DNA of 7,585 nt, taken from the NCBI GenBank assembly GCA_031278025.1, contig JAITLF010000255.1, positions 1 to 7,585 of the forward strand, written 5' to 3'. Position numbers and translations under genes: made by a program. Each line of letters starts with the position of its first letter. The stretch's first letter is position 1. The stretch comes from Treponema sp. (GTDB lineage: Bacteria; Spirochaetota; Spirochaetia; Treponematales; Breznakiellaceae). This document shows, in pieces, positions 1 through 6,222 of this stretch. The notes beneath the pieces were generated by a model. It searched no databases. It saw only the letters and a program-made list of their open reading frames with translations, and was not told the origin of the DNA.

Positions 1-1409
1 ATGGTGTCGCGGAAAAGGTACACGTCCTGAAACACCACGGAGATTTGGGCAAGAAGCTGATCGCTCCGCATATCCCTGACGGGGACGCCGCCTATGGAGA
101 TGGTTCCGCTGTCCGCGTCCCAAAAACGGGCAATGAGCCGCGTGATGGTGGATTTACCCGAACCGGACGCGCCCACCAGGGCGGTCATGCCGCCGTGCTT
201 CATCCCGCAGGAAACGTCGAAAAGCACCTGCTTTTGGTTGTAGGCGAAATTCACCCGGTCAAACCGGATCGCGTAATCCCTGTTGACCACGGGGGCCGCC
301 GGTTCCGGCAGGGGCTGTTCGTCCATCACATCCTGAATACGCCGGGCGGAAATGCTCATGTAGAGCATCTCGCTCATAAACACCAGGGCCATTAACAGGG
401 GATCGCAGATCCGCATACACACCACCAGGAACATGATGAGGACCTCCGCCTGAAGGCCCTGCCCGGGGCCTCCCCCCAGGAGGAGCCAGGTCCCCAGGAC
501 CATCACCGCGGGCAGGGCCGCGTGGAGCAGCGCGCCGGCCAGCCCCGCCACGGGCCCGATCAGGGCTTCCTGCCGTATGCTTATCCGTTTCAGATTGTCC
601 GCCGCATCCCGGAAGTTCCGAAATTTATCGCCCCCCAGATTAAAAGCCTTGATCGGCTTGATGCCCCCGATATATTCCAGCATCCGGGAGTTGGCCTCGT
701 TGACCGCCGCATGGTGCGTTTTCCCGATACGGCCTATCAAATACCAGCCCAGAAAGGCCAGGGGCAGGGAAAGCAGGACCACCGCCCCGATGACAAGGGC
801 AAGCCGCCAGTCGATGAAGCAGAGTACGCCAATACCGAGGAGCGGGAAGGTGGCGCCGGAAACAAACTGGGGGAGCATGTGGGCAAGCAGGGAGATGATG
901 TTTTCAAAATCCCTGGTCATCAGGGTCGAAAGATCGCCGGGGTCCCGGCGGCCAAAAAAGCCCATAGGCAGACTCTTCATCCGGGCGGCCAGATCGAGCA
1001 GGCCCTTTTCGGCGACATCTTCCGACACGGTAATCGCGGACACGTAGGCGCTGCGGTTCACGAGGTAGTAAATGAAGGAATCAAGTACCACGGCGGCGCA
1101 GAGCAGAATGAGCCAGCCGTCATTGGGGGCGGCCCCGGTTTTCAGAACCCCGTAATATTCCAGAATGGCCAGCAGGGCGAAACCGTAGGGGGAACTCTGG
1201 AGAATCGTCGAAAGGACCTGCCACAGCACGGACGGAACCAGTTGTGTGGGGTTGTTCCCCGAAATCATGTTGAGCCAGCGCATTCCCCAAACCCCGGTTG
1301 GTTTTGGGGAATGCTTTTGAAAAAGCGGTCCAAGGCCCGCTTTTTCATGTAAATCCAGAGTTGCTTTTCCAAAACCTGAAGTTTTGGAAAAGCTTCGGTT
1401 TTTTTTCAT
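1..1409 (-). CDS. ABC transporter half-subunit, TMD-NBD fusion (second gene of pair), C-terminus cut by window edge
   Basis: This is a membrane ABC protein in which a six-helix exporter-fold domain is followed by an ATPase; 469 residues are visible. Hydrophobic segments lie near residues 57-85, 99-117, 178-199, 203-226, 285-312 and 323-345. The ATPase starts near 380, with A-loop Y390, Walker A GASGSGKST at 413-421 and Q-loop Q461 in VVFQDVYLF. The signature, Walker B and H-loop lie beyond position 1, so roughly 110-150 residues are missing. I chose ATG 1409: it overlaps the stop of the upstream ABC gene (ATGA), has a purine-rich AGGGGGGAAGG site before it, and the frame stays open. The family-like sequence starts only near M43 (position 1283, MRWLNMISG). 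Residues 1-42 are encoded by three inverted repeats, and M43 is an alternative start with a poorer ribosome site. It probably pairs with the product of 1406-3202; siderophore-type transport is inferred from subfamily resemblance only. Confidence 0.5.
   Translation of the reverse strand, partial: MKKNRSFSKTSGFGKATLDLHEKAGLGPLFQKHSPKPTGVWGMRWLNMISGNNPTQLVPSVLWQVLSTILQSSPYGFALLAILEYYGVLKTGAAPNDGWLILLCAAVVLDSFIYYLVNRSAYVSAITVSEDVAEKGLLDLAARMKSLPMGFFGRRDPGDLSTLMTRDFENIISLLAHMLPQFVSGATFPLLGIGVLCFIDWRLALVIGAVVLLSLPLAFLGWYLIGRIGKTHHAAVNEANSRMLEYIGGIKPIKAFNLGGDKFRNFRDAADNLKRISIRQEALIGPVAGLAGALLHAALPAVMVLGTWLLLGGGPGQGLQAEVLIMFLVVCMRICDPLLMALVFMSEMLYMSISARRIQDVMDEQPLPEPAAPVVNRDYAIRFDRVNFAYNQKQVLFDVSCGMKHGGMTALVGASGSGKSTITRLIARFWDADSGTISIGGVPVRDMRSDQLLAQISVVFQDVYLFRDT
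1280..1314. repeat. Inverted repeat 3 of the ABC gene junction
   Basis: The arms 1280-1291 (GCATTCCCCAAA) and 1303-1314 (TTTGGGGAATGC) form a perfect 12-bp stem. The 11-base spacer holds CCCC and GG tracts that could pair further. In the minus-strand mRNA the 3' arm contains both GGGGA and the in-frame ATG at 1283. If translation of the second ABC gene began there, this hairpin would hide its ribosome site. If it begins at 1409, the repeat is coding. Confidence 0.5.
1318..1347 (-). terminator. Terminator-like hairpin inside the 5' end of the second ABC gene (inverted repeat 2)
   Basis: The arms 1319-1328 and 1337-1346 are a perfect 10-bp inverted repeat (GAAAAAGCGG / CCGCTTTTTC), extended by one T-A pair to 1318/1347, with an 8-base loop. 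Read as minus-strand RNA it has an A-tract, a GC-rich core and a U5 tract, which is the layout of an intrinsic terminator. The U-tract is part of the stem, however, and the segment is in frame, so translating ribosomes could suppress it. A role as an attenuator that lowers the second gene is an inference. Confidence 0.5.
1363..1393. repeat. Inverted repeat 1 of the ABC gene junction
   Basis: The arms 1363-1375 (GCTTTTCCAAAAC) and 1381-1393 (GTTTTGGAAAAGC) form a perfect 13-bp stem with a 5-base loop. It lies 13 bases after the ATGA junction, inside the open frame of the second ABC gene. On the plus strand it is followed by TTCGG and an 8-T run, so it could stop antisense transcription. Its CTTTTCCAAAAC arm resembles the CATTCCCCAAAACC arm of the third repeat, so the two may be related. 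Confidence 0.5.
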
Positions 1410-3202
1410 TTTCCTTCCCCCCTTACATCCAGCGCCCAGGACTGGGCATGGTAATAGGCTTCAACCAGCCGGGCGTAGAGGCCGCCTTTTGCCATCAGTT
1501 CATCATGTCCGCCCTGTTCAACAATACGGCCCTCTTCCACGACGACGATGTTGTCCGCGTGCCGGATGGTGGAAAGCCGGTGGGCGATGACCAGCACCGT
1601 TTTGCCTACGGTCAGTTCCGCGAAGGCCGCCTGGATCTTCGCCTCGTTTTCCGCGTCCGCGTAGGCCGTGGCCTCGTCCAGGATAATGACGGGCGCGTCT
1701 TTCAGGATCGCCCTGGCAATGGCGATACGCTGGGCCTCGCCGCCGGAAAGGTGCACGCCCCCCTCGCCGATCACCGAACCGTAGCCGCCGGGGGTTTTAA
1801 GAATAAAGGCTTCCGCCTGAGCCGCCCTGGCCGCCCGCCGCACATCCTCCGCGTCAGCCTGGGTGTTCCCCATGCGGATATTGTTTTCTATGGTGTCCCG
1901 GAACAGGTAGACCTCCTGGAACACAAAGGCGATACGCTTCATCAGTTCCGAAACGGCAATGTCCCGGATGTCCACCCCGCCGATGCGGATATGCCCTCCC
2001 TGTATGTCCCAGAACCGGGCGGCAAGCTGGGCGATGGTGGTTTTACCGCCCCCCGAGGGCCCCACAATACCGAGGAGCTGCCCCGGTTCCACCCGGAACG
2101 AAACCTTGCGCAGCGCCTCCCGGTCTCCATAGGAAAAAACCACCGCCTCAAATTCAACGGAACTGTCCGCGGGGATTTTCGGTTCCGCCGCCTCCGGTAT
2201 TTCTCCGGCATAGAGGATCTCGTCGATGTGTTTGACCCCTTCCACATTCCGCTGCATCAGAGACGCCAGGAACATGAGCTTGAGCAGGGGGATATTCATG
2301 CTGCCCCCCACCAGGAGGAAAAAGATCAGTTTGGGAATATAGGCCGCCAAATCGGCCTCAAAAAACCCGAGGATAACCCCCACAGGCAGGATGAAGCTCA
2401 ACGGCGAACCGATAATCGTTACGAAACCCGCGTAGGGGCCGGTATAGGTCATGCCCCACTCCCGTTGCATCGCGGCATGGGCCTTGATGTCGTTGATAAA
2501 CCGGGTCATGGCCAGGGCGGTCTGGTTAAAAATTTTCAGCACCGGCATCCCGTTCACAAATTCCACCGCCGTACTGTTCAGGTTGGCGATTCCCTTGTAA
2601 TACTGTTCCATGGCGGCCTGGGAGGCCGGCGAGGCGAATTGCCGGGCATAGATAAAAATACCCAGGGGTACGGATACCAGGGCCGCCAGCATGAGCCGCC
2701 AGTCCATAATGCCCATAGCCACAAGGGCGATAACCGGAATCGCCGCGGCGGAAGTCATGTCCACCGTGTGGTGGGCCACAAACAGTTCGATGCTTTCCAC
2801 ATCGCCGCTCATCACCTGCTTGATCGCCCCGGAGCCGGAATTGGTAAAAAAGCCGAGCCCCAGGCGGGAGAGTTTTTCCGCCAGCCTCATCCGCAGTTCG
2901 TAAAGGATATTAAAGGCCGCGATATGGGAAATGATATTTGACACATATAACAGGACGGCAAACCCCGCAAAACAGGCGAGCATGGAAAGGGCAAGCCGCC
3001 ACATATAGGCCCCGTTGACCGCGGAGAGGTTCCCGGCGTGGCGGACCAGTTCCATGACGCCCCCGTACACCAGCACCACGGGGAAGAATTGCAGGAAGGT
3101 CGCCGCCGCCCCCAGCGCGCAGGCGGCTATGACAAGCCATTTTTTTGTCCCGGCAATTTCCAAAAGCCGGGCAACACCGGTTTTCCGCTTCTGTTCCTTC
3201 AT
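1406..3202 (-). CDS. ABC transporter half-subunit, TMD-NBD fusion (first gene of pair; YbtPQ/IrtAB-like)
   Basis: This complete 598-residue half-transporter has a membrane domain and an ATPase in one chain, the usual size for the class. Hydrophobic segments lie near residues 22-47, 70-95, 150-187, 255-282 and 288-310. The ATPase holds Walker A GPSGGGKTT (381-389), Q-loop Q429 (FVFQEVYLF), signature LSGGE (485-489), Walker B VIILDE (505-510) and H-loop H541, so it should hydrolyse ATP. The residues after the catalytic glutamate read ATAYADAENE instead of the common TSALD; the YbtP/YbtQ and IrtA/IrtB siderophore transporters have a similar ATAFAD block. I chose ATG 3202 because GGAGGAG sits 6 bases upstream; an in-frame ATG at 3277 has no such site and would add 25 residues without hydrophobic or family character. 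It is co-transcribed with the second half-transporter (ATGA overlap), with which it probably forms a heterodimer. The substrate is not proven. Confidence 0.5.
   Translation of the reverse strand: MKEQKRKTGVARLLEIAGTKKWLVIAACALGAAATFLQFFPVVLVYGGVMELVRHAGNLSAVNGAYMWRLALSMLACFAGFAVLLYVSNIISHIAAFNILYELRMRLAEKLSRLGLGFFTNSGSGAIKQVMSGDVESIELFVAHHTVDMTSAAAIPVIALVAMGIMDWRLMLAALVSVPLGIFIYARQFASPASQAAMEQYYKGIANLNSTAVEFVNGMPVLKIFNQTALAMTRFINDIKAHAAMQREWGMTYTGPYAGFVTIIGSPLSFILPVGVILGFFEADLAAYIPKLIFFLLVGGSMNIPLLKLMFLASLMQRNVEGVKHIDEILYAGEIPEAAEPKIPADSSVEFEAVVFSYGDREALRKVSFRVEPGQLLGIVGPSGGGKTTIAQLAARFWDIQGGHIRIGGVDIRDIAVSELMKRIAFVFQEVYLFRDTIENNIRMGNTQADAEDVRRAARAAQAEAFILKTPGGYGSVIGEGGVHLSGGEAQRIAIARAILKDAPVIILDEATAYADAENEAKIQAAFAELTVGKTVLVIAHRLSTIRHADNIVVVEEGRIVEQGGHDELMAKGGLYARLVEAYYHAQSWALDVRGEGK
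1413..1423 (-). promoter_or_regulatory. Ribosome binding site for the second ABC gene at ATG 1409
   Basis: In minus-strand sense the bases read AGGGGGGAAGG, ending 3 bases before ATG 1409, with the G6 run at an ideal distance. They lie in the last codons of the first ABC gene, and the start overlaps its TGA as ATGA. This site is the main reason to place the start at 1409 rather than at 1283. Confidence 0.5.
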
Positions 3203-3208
3203 AGGATA

Positions 3209-3215
3209 CTCCTCC
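3209..3215 (-). promoter_or_regulatory. Ribosome binding site fixing the start of the first ABC gene
   Basis: GGAGGAG on the minus strand lies 6 bases before ATG 3202. It is a strong Shine-Dalgarno match and decides against the upstream in-frame ATG at 3277. Confidence 0.5.
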
Positions 3216-3266
3216 AAACCGCCGTATTCGGGGCCGTACACTGACCGGGGAGGAATTGTTCCCGGA

Positions 3267-3287
3267 AACCGGCCCATGCCCCCGGTT
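3267..3287 (-). promoter_or_regulatory. Small hairpin in the ABC operon leader
   Basis: AACCGG and CCGGTT, 6 bp, flank a 9-base loop in the untranslated leader between the predicted transcription start (about 3316) and ATG 3202. The leader is about 115 nt and G/C-rich. I see no match to a known riboswitch and no U-tract after the stem, so its role is open. Confidence 0.5.
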
Positions 3288-3305
3288 CATCGAGGGTCTT
3301 TTTTA

Positions 3306-3319
3306 TTAGTTGAAGCTAA
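3306..3319. promoter_or_regulatory. Possible operator dyad over the ABC operon transcription start
   Basis: TTAGTTGAAGCTAA has outer half-sites TTAG and CTAA and lies 4 bases downstream of the -10 box, covering the expected +1. A repressor bound here would block initiation. Short A/T-rich dyads of this kind suit MarR-like or similar dimeric repressors, but no regulator gene is in the window and the dyad is short, so this is a tentative call. Confidence 0.5.
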
Positions 3320-3323
3320 CATA

Positions 3324-3352
3324 ATTGTATCCCGGCCCCTGAACTTCGTCAA
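3324..3352 (-). promoter_or_regulatory. Sigma70-type promoter of the ABC transporter operon
   Basis: In minus-strand sense the -35 box TTGACG (3352-3347) and the -10 box TACAAT (3329-3324) are separated by exactly 17 bases. Each box differs from consensus at one position. It points at the first ABC gene, with a predicted start near 3316 and a leader of about 115 nt. Confidence 0.5.
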
Positions 3353-3483
3353 GGCCGTATCTGTTGGTAAACCCCGTTACTCTATTGGCGGTGATGATAT
3401 TGTCAAAGCATTGGGAGGTTCATTGGAATGAAATATACCGCGGCGAAGTACAGAAAAGTTCCACAACTGCCTAATCCCGCCGC

Positions 3484-6147
3484 TCAGAGCGCTTCAAGGG
3501 TCATATTATCCTTGACCGACTCGTGGGGAATTAAAAGGTATTTCCACGGCTTCGCGTTGTTTTGGGCCTTATGTTCCGAAGCGTGGGCGCACCAGGTCTC
3601 GGCGGCTTTCTTCTTGTTTTGTACTTCCGGTGAGGTTAGCTCCCTTTCCGCTTTGGTCTCTATCATGTAGATGGCATCCGGGGTTTCCGCGACAAAGTCC
3701 GGGACATATTCGGAAATGTCGTTTCCTGCCTGGTAGTAAATTTGAAACTGCCCTTTGGCGGGCTTAAACCATTTGAGGCTTTCCTGCTCAAGGATAACGG
3801 AGAAACGGCGTTCCGTATCGGAATCGAATTTCACAATCGGGTAGAGGCATTTTGAGAATCCGGTAAATATCATCCTGCCGATTTTTGACTTGTCAAATTT
3901 GGATGTACGGAAATTCACCGGCCCGGCGCCGTCATCGGCGGTAAAAGCGATCTCTTTCAGGGCGGTAAACCCCCTGCTTATTTTAACATCAAAATCAGAA
4001 TCCATTTTGATTTGATGTTCCAGCATCCGGTCATGGATAAAACCGGCCAACTGTTTTTGGTGATACAGCACCACATTGCGGATATCATCATCGGTTTTAA
4101 GATAGGTCCCAAGATGAACGATGAGCTGTTTGCTCAGGTCATAAAGCAAATCACTTTGGTCGTCGTAAGAAATATCCTCAAAATCAACAAGGCTTCGGAC
4201 CAGATAATCTTCCAGCCGCTCTCCTGATGTGTTTTTGCTTATTGACGACAGGGTCTCCCGTTCATTGGTTCGGAGCTGTTGGATGAGCAGATCCCGGCTC
4301 ACCGGCTGATACGTAATGGAATCACAGTGAAGGGTAAAGCGGTTATACCCAATATTCGTGTTTCCCTTGGGAACAACCACTATCCGGGGAATGTCTATAA
4401 TTCCATCGATCATGGTACGGGTTATTTTTTCGGTAACTTTTTGGTAATCAATTTCTTCCGCCATGCCCGGTAAATCATCTTGATCGGGAGCATACATTTC
4501 CTTCGCTTCACTAACCAGCATGGCAATTACGTCTTTTTTTAAGAGATATGTTGATGATGGAACGTCTTCATGGTTCTGTATCGCCGTTACCACCGCCTGG
4601 GCAAATTGCTGTTCCACGGGCTTCGTAAACAGCGGTTTAACAGCGTCCGCCGCTGTTTTGCCGGAAGCGGAAGAAACCGGGCGTATGCTCAGGGAAAAAT
4701 TGGATGAAGCGACAACGGTTTTTGTTTTCTGCCTGCTGTTCTCCGGATCAATATATACGGCCCTAAGATGAATTTTTGAGCCGGGGCTGTTGGCTTCGTC
4801 AACTATCTCCTGGAATTTGTCGTGGGCTATGATATTCAGGCGGTCAACGGTTGAGACCCCGGTACGTTTTCCGTAGGGCAGGCGCAGTCCCCGGCCGATG
4901 GACTGTTCCACCAGGACGCGGGCATTGGCGGCCCGGAGGGGAATGATCGTGTACAGGTTGGTAACATCCCAGCCTTCTTTGAGCATATTGACGTGAATCA
5001 CGATTTCGGTGGGTTCGTCGTTTCTCTCCACCGAAAGGAGGCGTTCCACATTTTCCTCTTTTTCCTCGCCGCTCTGGCTTGAATCAACCTGTATTACTTT
5101 GCCTTTATAGACGCCGTTGAAAAACTCCTCTGATTCTATCAGTTTCTTTAATTCCGCCGCATGGGCAGTGTCCCTGGCGATCACCAGCACAAAGGGTTTA
5201 ACGATTTCTTTTCCGTTCTGGCGGGCGTAGGTTTCAAGCTCGACCTTGACGGCCTCGTGGATGCGCATACCGTCTTCAAGTTTAATCCGCTCCAACTGAT
5301 CCGCCGTAAACTGCGCGGGGTTAAAATTCTTCTGGGTTACCACCGCCGGTTCTTTGACATAGCCGTCTTCCATCGCTTTTGAAAGAGGGTAATCGTAAAT
5401 GATGTTCTTAAAGAACACCGGCCCTTTAGCGGATTCAATGAAGGGGGTGGCGGTTAACTCAAGGCCCAGGATGGGCTTGAGTTCATTGATTGCCTTGAGC
5501 CCGGCGGAAGCGCGGTAGCGGTGGGATTCGTCCATCAGAAGCACCAGGCCGGGCAGCGACGCAAGGTATTCAAAATAGCTTTGGCCGATATATTCTGAAA
5601 GCCGCTTGATCCGGGGGGCCTTTCCTCCCCGGACTTCGGAATTGATTTTGGAAATATTAAAGATATTGATATGGATTCCGCCAAAAAAGGCGTCGGCCTG
5701 TCCCGCATGAACGTTAATACCGGAGTCGTAATTATCCCCGGTGATGATCAGGGGCGGTTCCTGGGCGAATTCGGCGATCCCCTTGAACACATACTTGGGC
5801 GTATTGGGGGTAAAATCGTCGATGAGCTTTTTATAAATGGTGAGGTTCGGGGCCAGGACAAAGAAGTTGTGTATTCCTTTATGCAGGTGAAGGTAGGTGA
5901 TAAAAGCGCCCATGAGCCGGGTCTTGCCCACGCCGGTGGCAATGGCGAAACACAGGGACGGAAAGTCCCGTTCAAAGTCCGTCACCGAAGGGTACTCGCT
6001 TTGAATAACCGCGCAACGCCGCGGTAAATCTTCGTCTTTTTCCAAAGTGATAATTTCGGTTATCCGCGCCAGGATGCCAAGGCTTTCAGCCAAGGGACGG
6101 CGCAGGCTCAAACGTCCGGCAATGGAGTTGACCAGTTTTTCACTCAT
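3484..6147 (-). CDS. res: Type III restriction enzyme, Res (helicase-nuclease) subunit
   Basis: The 887-residue protein is the ATP-dependent translocase and nuclease of a type III restriction-modification system, working in complex with Mod. The helicase motifs appear in order: Walker A ATGVGKTR (70-77), DESH box (206-209, MDESHRY), TATP (232-235), HVNMLKEGWDV (385-395) and arginine-finger motif QSIGRGLR (415-422). The C-terminal nuclease shows a PD...ExK arrangement, with D817 in YVPDF and E830/K832 in IETKA. Nothing essential appears to be missing, and the length is only somewhat below the 900-1000 residues common for Res. ATG 6147 has AAAGGA 7 bases upstream. The gene follows rhuM after 53 bases that are mostly a palindromic repeat. 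It is the last gene of the mod-rhuM-res unit, and no intrinsic terminator is visible after its TGA. The target sequence cannot be read from Res, because Mod sets specificity. Confidence 0.5.
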   Translation of the reverse strand: MSEKLVNSIAGRLSLRRPLAESLGILARITEIITLEKDEDLPRRCAVIQSEYPSVTDFERDFPSLCFAIATGVGKTRLMGAFITYLHLHKGIHNFFVLAPNLTIYKKLIDDFTPNTPKYVFKGIAEFAQEPPLIITGDNYDSGINVHAGQADAFFGGIHINIFNISKINSEVRGGKAPRIKRLSEYIGQSYFEYLASLPGLVLLMDESHRYRASAGLKAINELKPILGLELTATPFIESAKGPVFFKNIIYDYPLSKAMEDGYVKEPAVVTQKNFNPAQFTADQLERIKLEDGMRIHEAVKVELETYARQNGKEIVKPFVLVIARDTAHAAELKKLIESEEFFNGVYKGKVIQVDSSQSGEEKEENVERLLSVERNDEPTEIVIHVNMLKEGWDVTNLYTIIPLRAANARVLVEQSIGRGLRLPYGKRTGVSTVDRLNIIAHDKFQEIVDEANSPGSKIHLRAVYIDPENSRQKTKTVVASSNFSLSIRPVSSASGKTAADAVKPLFTKPVEQQFAQAVVTAIQNHEDVPSSTYLLKKDVIAMLVSEAKEMYAPDQDDLPGMAEEIDYQKVTEKITRTMIDGIIDIPRIVVVPKGNTNIGYNRFTLHCDSITYQPVSRDLLIQQLRTNERETLSSISKNTSGERLEDYLVRSLVDFEDISYDDQSDLLYDLSKQLIVHLGTYLKTDDDIRNVVLYHQKQLAGFIHDRMLEHQIKMDSDFDVKISRGFTALKEIAFTADDGAGPVNFRTSKFDKSKIGRMIFTGFSKCLYPIVKFDSDTERRFSVILEQESLKWFKPAKGQFQIYYQAGNDISEYVPDFVAETPDAIYMIETKAERELTSPEVQNKKKAAETWCAHASEHKAQNNAKPWKYLLIPHESVKDNMTLEAL

Positions 6148-6154
6148 GACACAA

Positions 6155-6160
6155 TCCTTT
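6155..6160 (-). promoter_or_regulatory. Ribosome binding site of res
   Basis: AAAGGA on the minus strand lies 7 bases before ATG 6147, just outside the palindromic repeat. Res therefore has its own initiation site and does not depend on coupling to rhuM. Confidence 0.5.
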
Positions 6161-6161
6161 A

Positions 6162-6222
6162 GTCCGCGAAGTACGCTAATTCTCGCGAATGAAATTCGTG
6201 TTAATTCGTATAATTCGCGGAC
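6162..6222. repeat. 61-bp palindromic, AATTCG-rich repeat element between rhuM and res
   Basis: The element is bounded by a perfect 9-bp terminal inverted repeat, GTCCGCGAA (6162-6170) and TTCGCGGAC (6214-6222). A second inverted pair, CGCGAAT (6184-6190) and ATTCGCG (6213-6219), allows a rival fold. AATTCG recurs at 6193, 6203 and 6212, a spacing of 9-10 bases. It resembles the small dispersed palindromic repeats found between genes in many bacteria. It contains the stop and last codons of the RhuM frame, so it may have inserted at or replaced the 3' end of that gene. No other copy is in this window, so dispersal is an inference. Confidence 0.5.

Larger units (their letters stand above)
3203..3483. 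other. Intergenic region between the R-M operon and the ABC operon
   Basis: This 281-bp gap holds the ABC promoter, the dyad and the leader described separately. Between the res stop and the -35 box (3353-3483) I see no hairpin with a U-tract, so R-M transcripts may run on into the ABC operon. On the plus strand, 3347-3431 reads as an open, protein-like tail ending KALGGSLE, followed by an overlapping ATGA and a short new frame. This may be a decayed gene end, but it is too short to call. Confidence 0.5.

Noticed and set aside
1266..1283. ATG 1283 or ATG 1268 as the start of the second ABC gene
   Set aside because: Not excluded for 1283, but its GGGGA sits directly on the ATG and within a hairpin, and 1268 has no ribosome site; ATG 1409 has a good site and an ATGA overlap.
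522..1352. A 276-codon plus-strand open frame opposite the second ABC gene
   Set aside because: The minus strand here encodes a clear membrane domain; the plus-strand product has low-complexity Q/G/H-rich sequence and no ribosome site.
1363..1406. Repeat 1 plus the T8 run as a plus-strand terminator of a real plus-strand gene
   Set aside because: The shape fits a terminator, but no plus-strand gene can be supported upstream of it; the T8 run is also the AAA codons of the ABC gene start.
1298..2941. A 547-codon open frame on the plus strand opposite the first ABC gene
   Set aside because: It is antisense to a gene with all ABC motifs, its translation is rich in H, G, R and P with no recognisable domain, and such frames arise easily opposite GC-rich genes.
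3203..3277. Upstream in-frame start at 3277 for the first ABC gene
   Set aside because: It has no Shine-Dalgarno site and adds 25 residues without hydrophobic or family character, whereas ATG 3202 has GGAGGAG at 6 bases.
3428..3670. An 80-codon plus-strand open frame over the 3' end of res
   Set aside because: All but its first 18 codons overlap the conserved C-terminus of Res on the other strand; only the short head is discussed as a possible remnant.
5671..6027. A 118-codon plus-strand open frame opposite the N-terminal helicase region of res
   Set aside because: It is opposite the Walker A region of Res, and its sequence shows no domain of its own.
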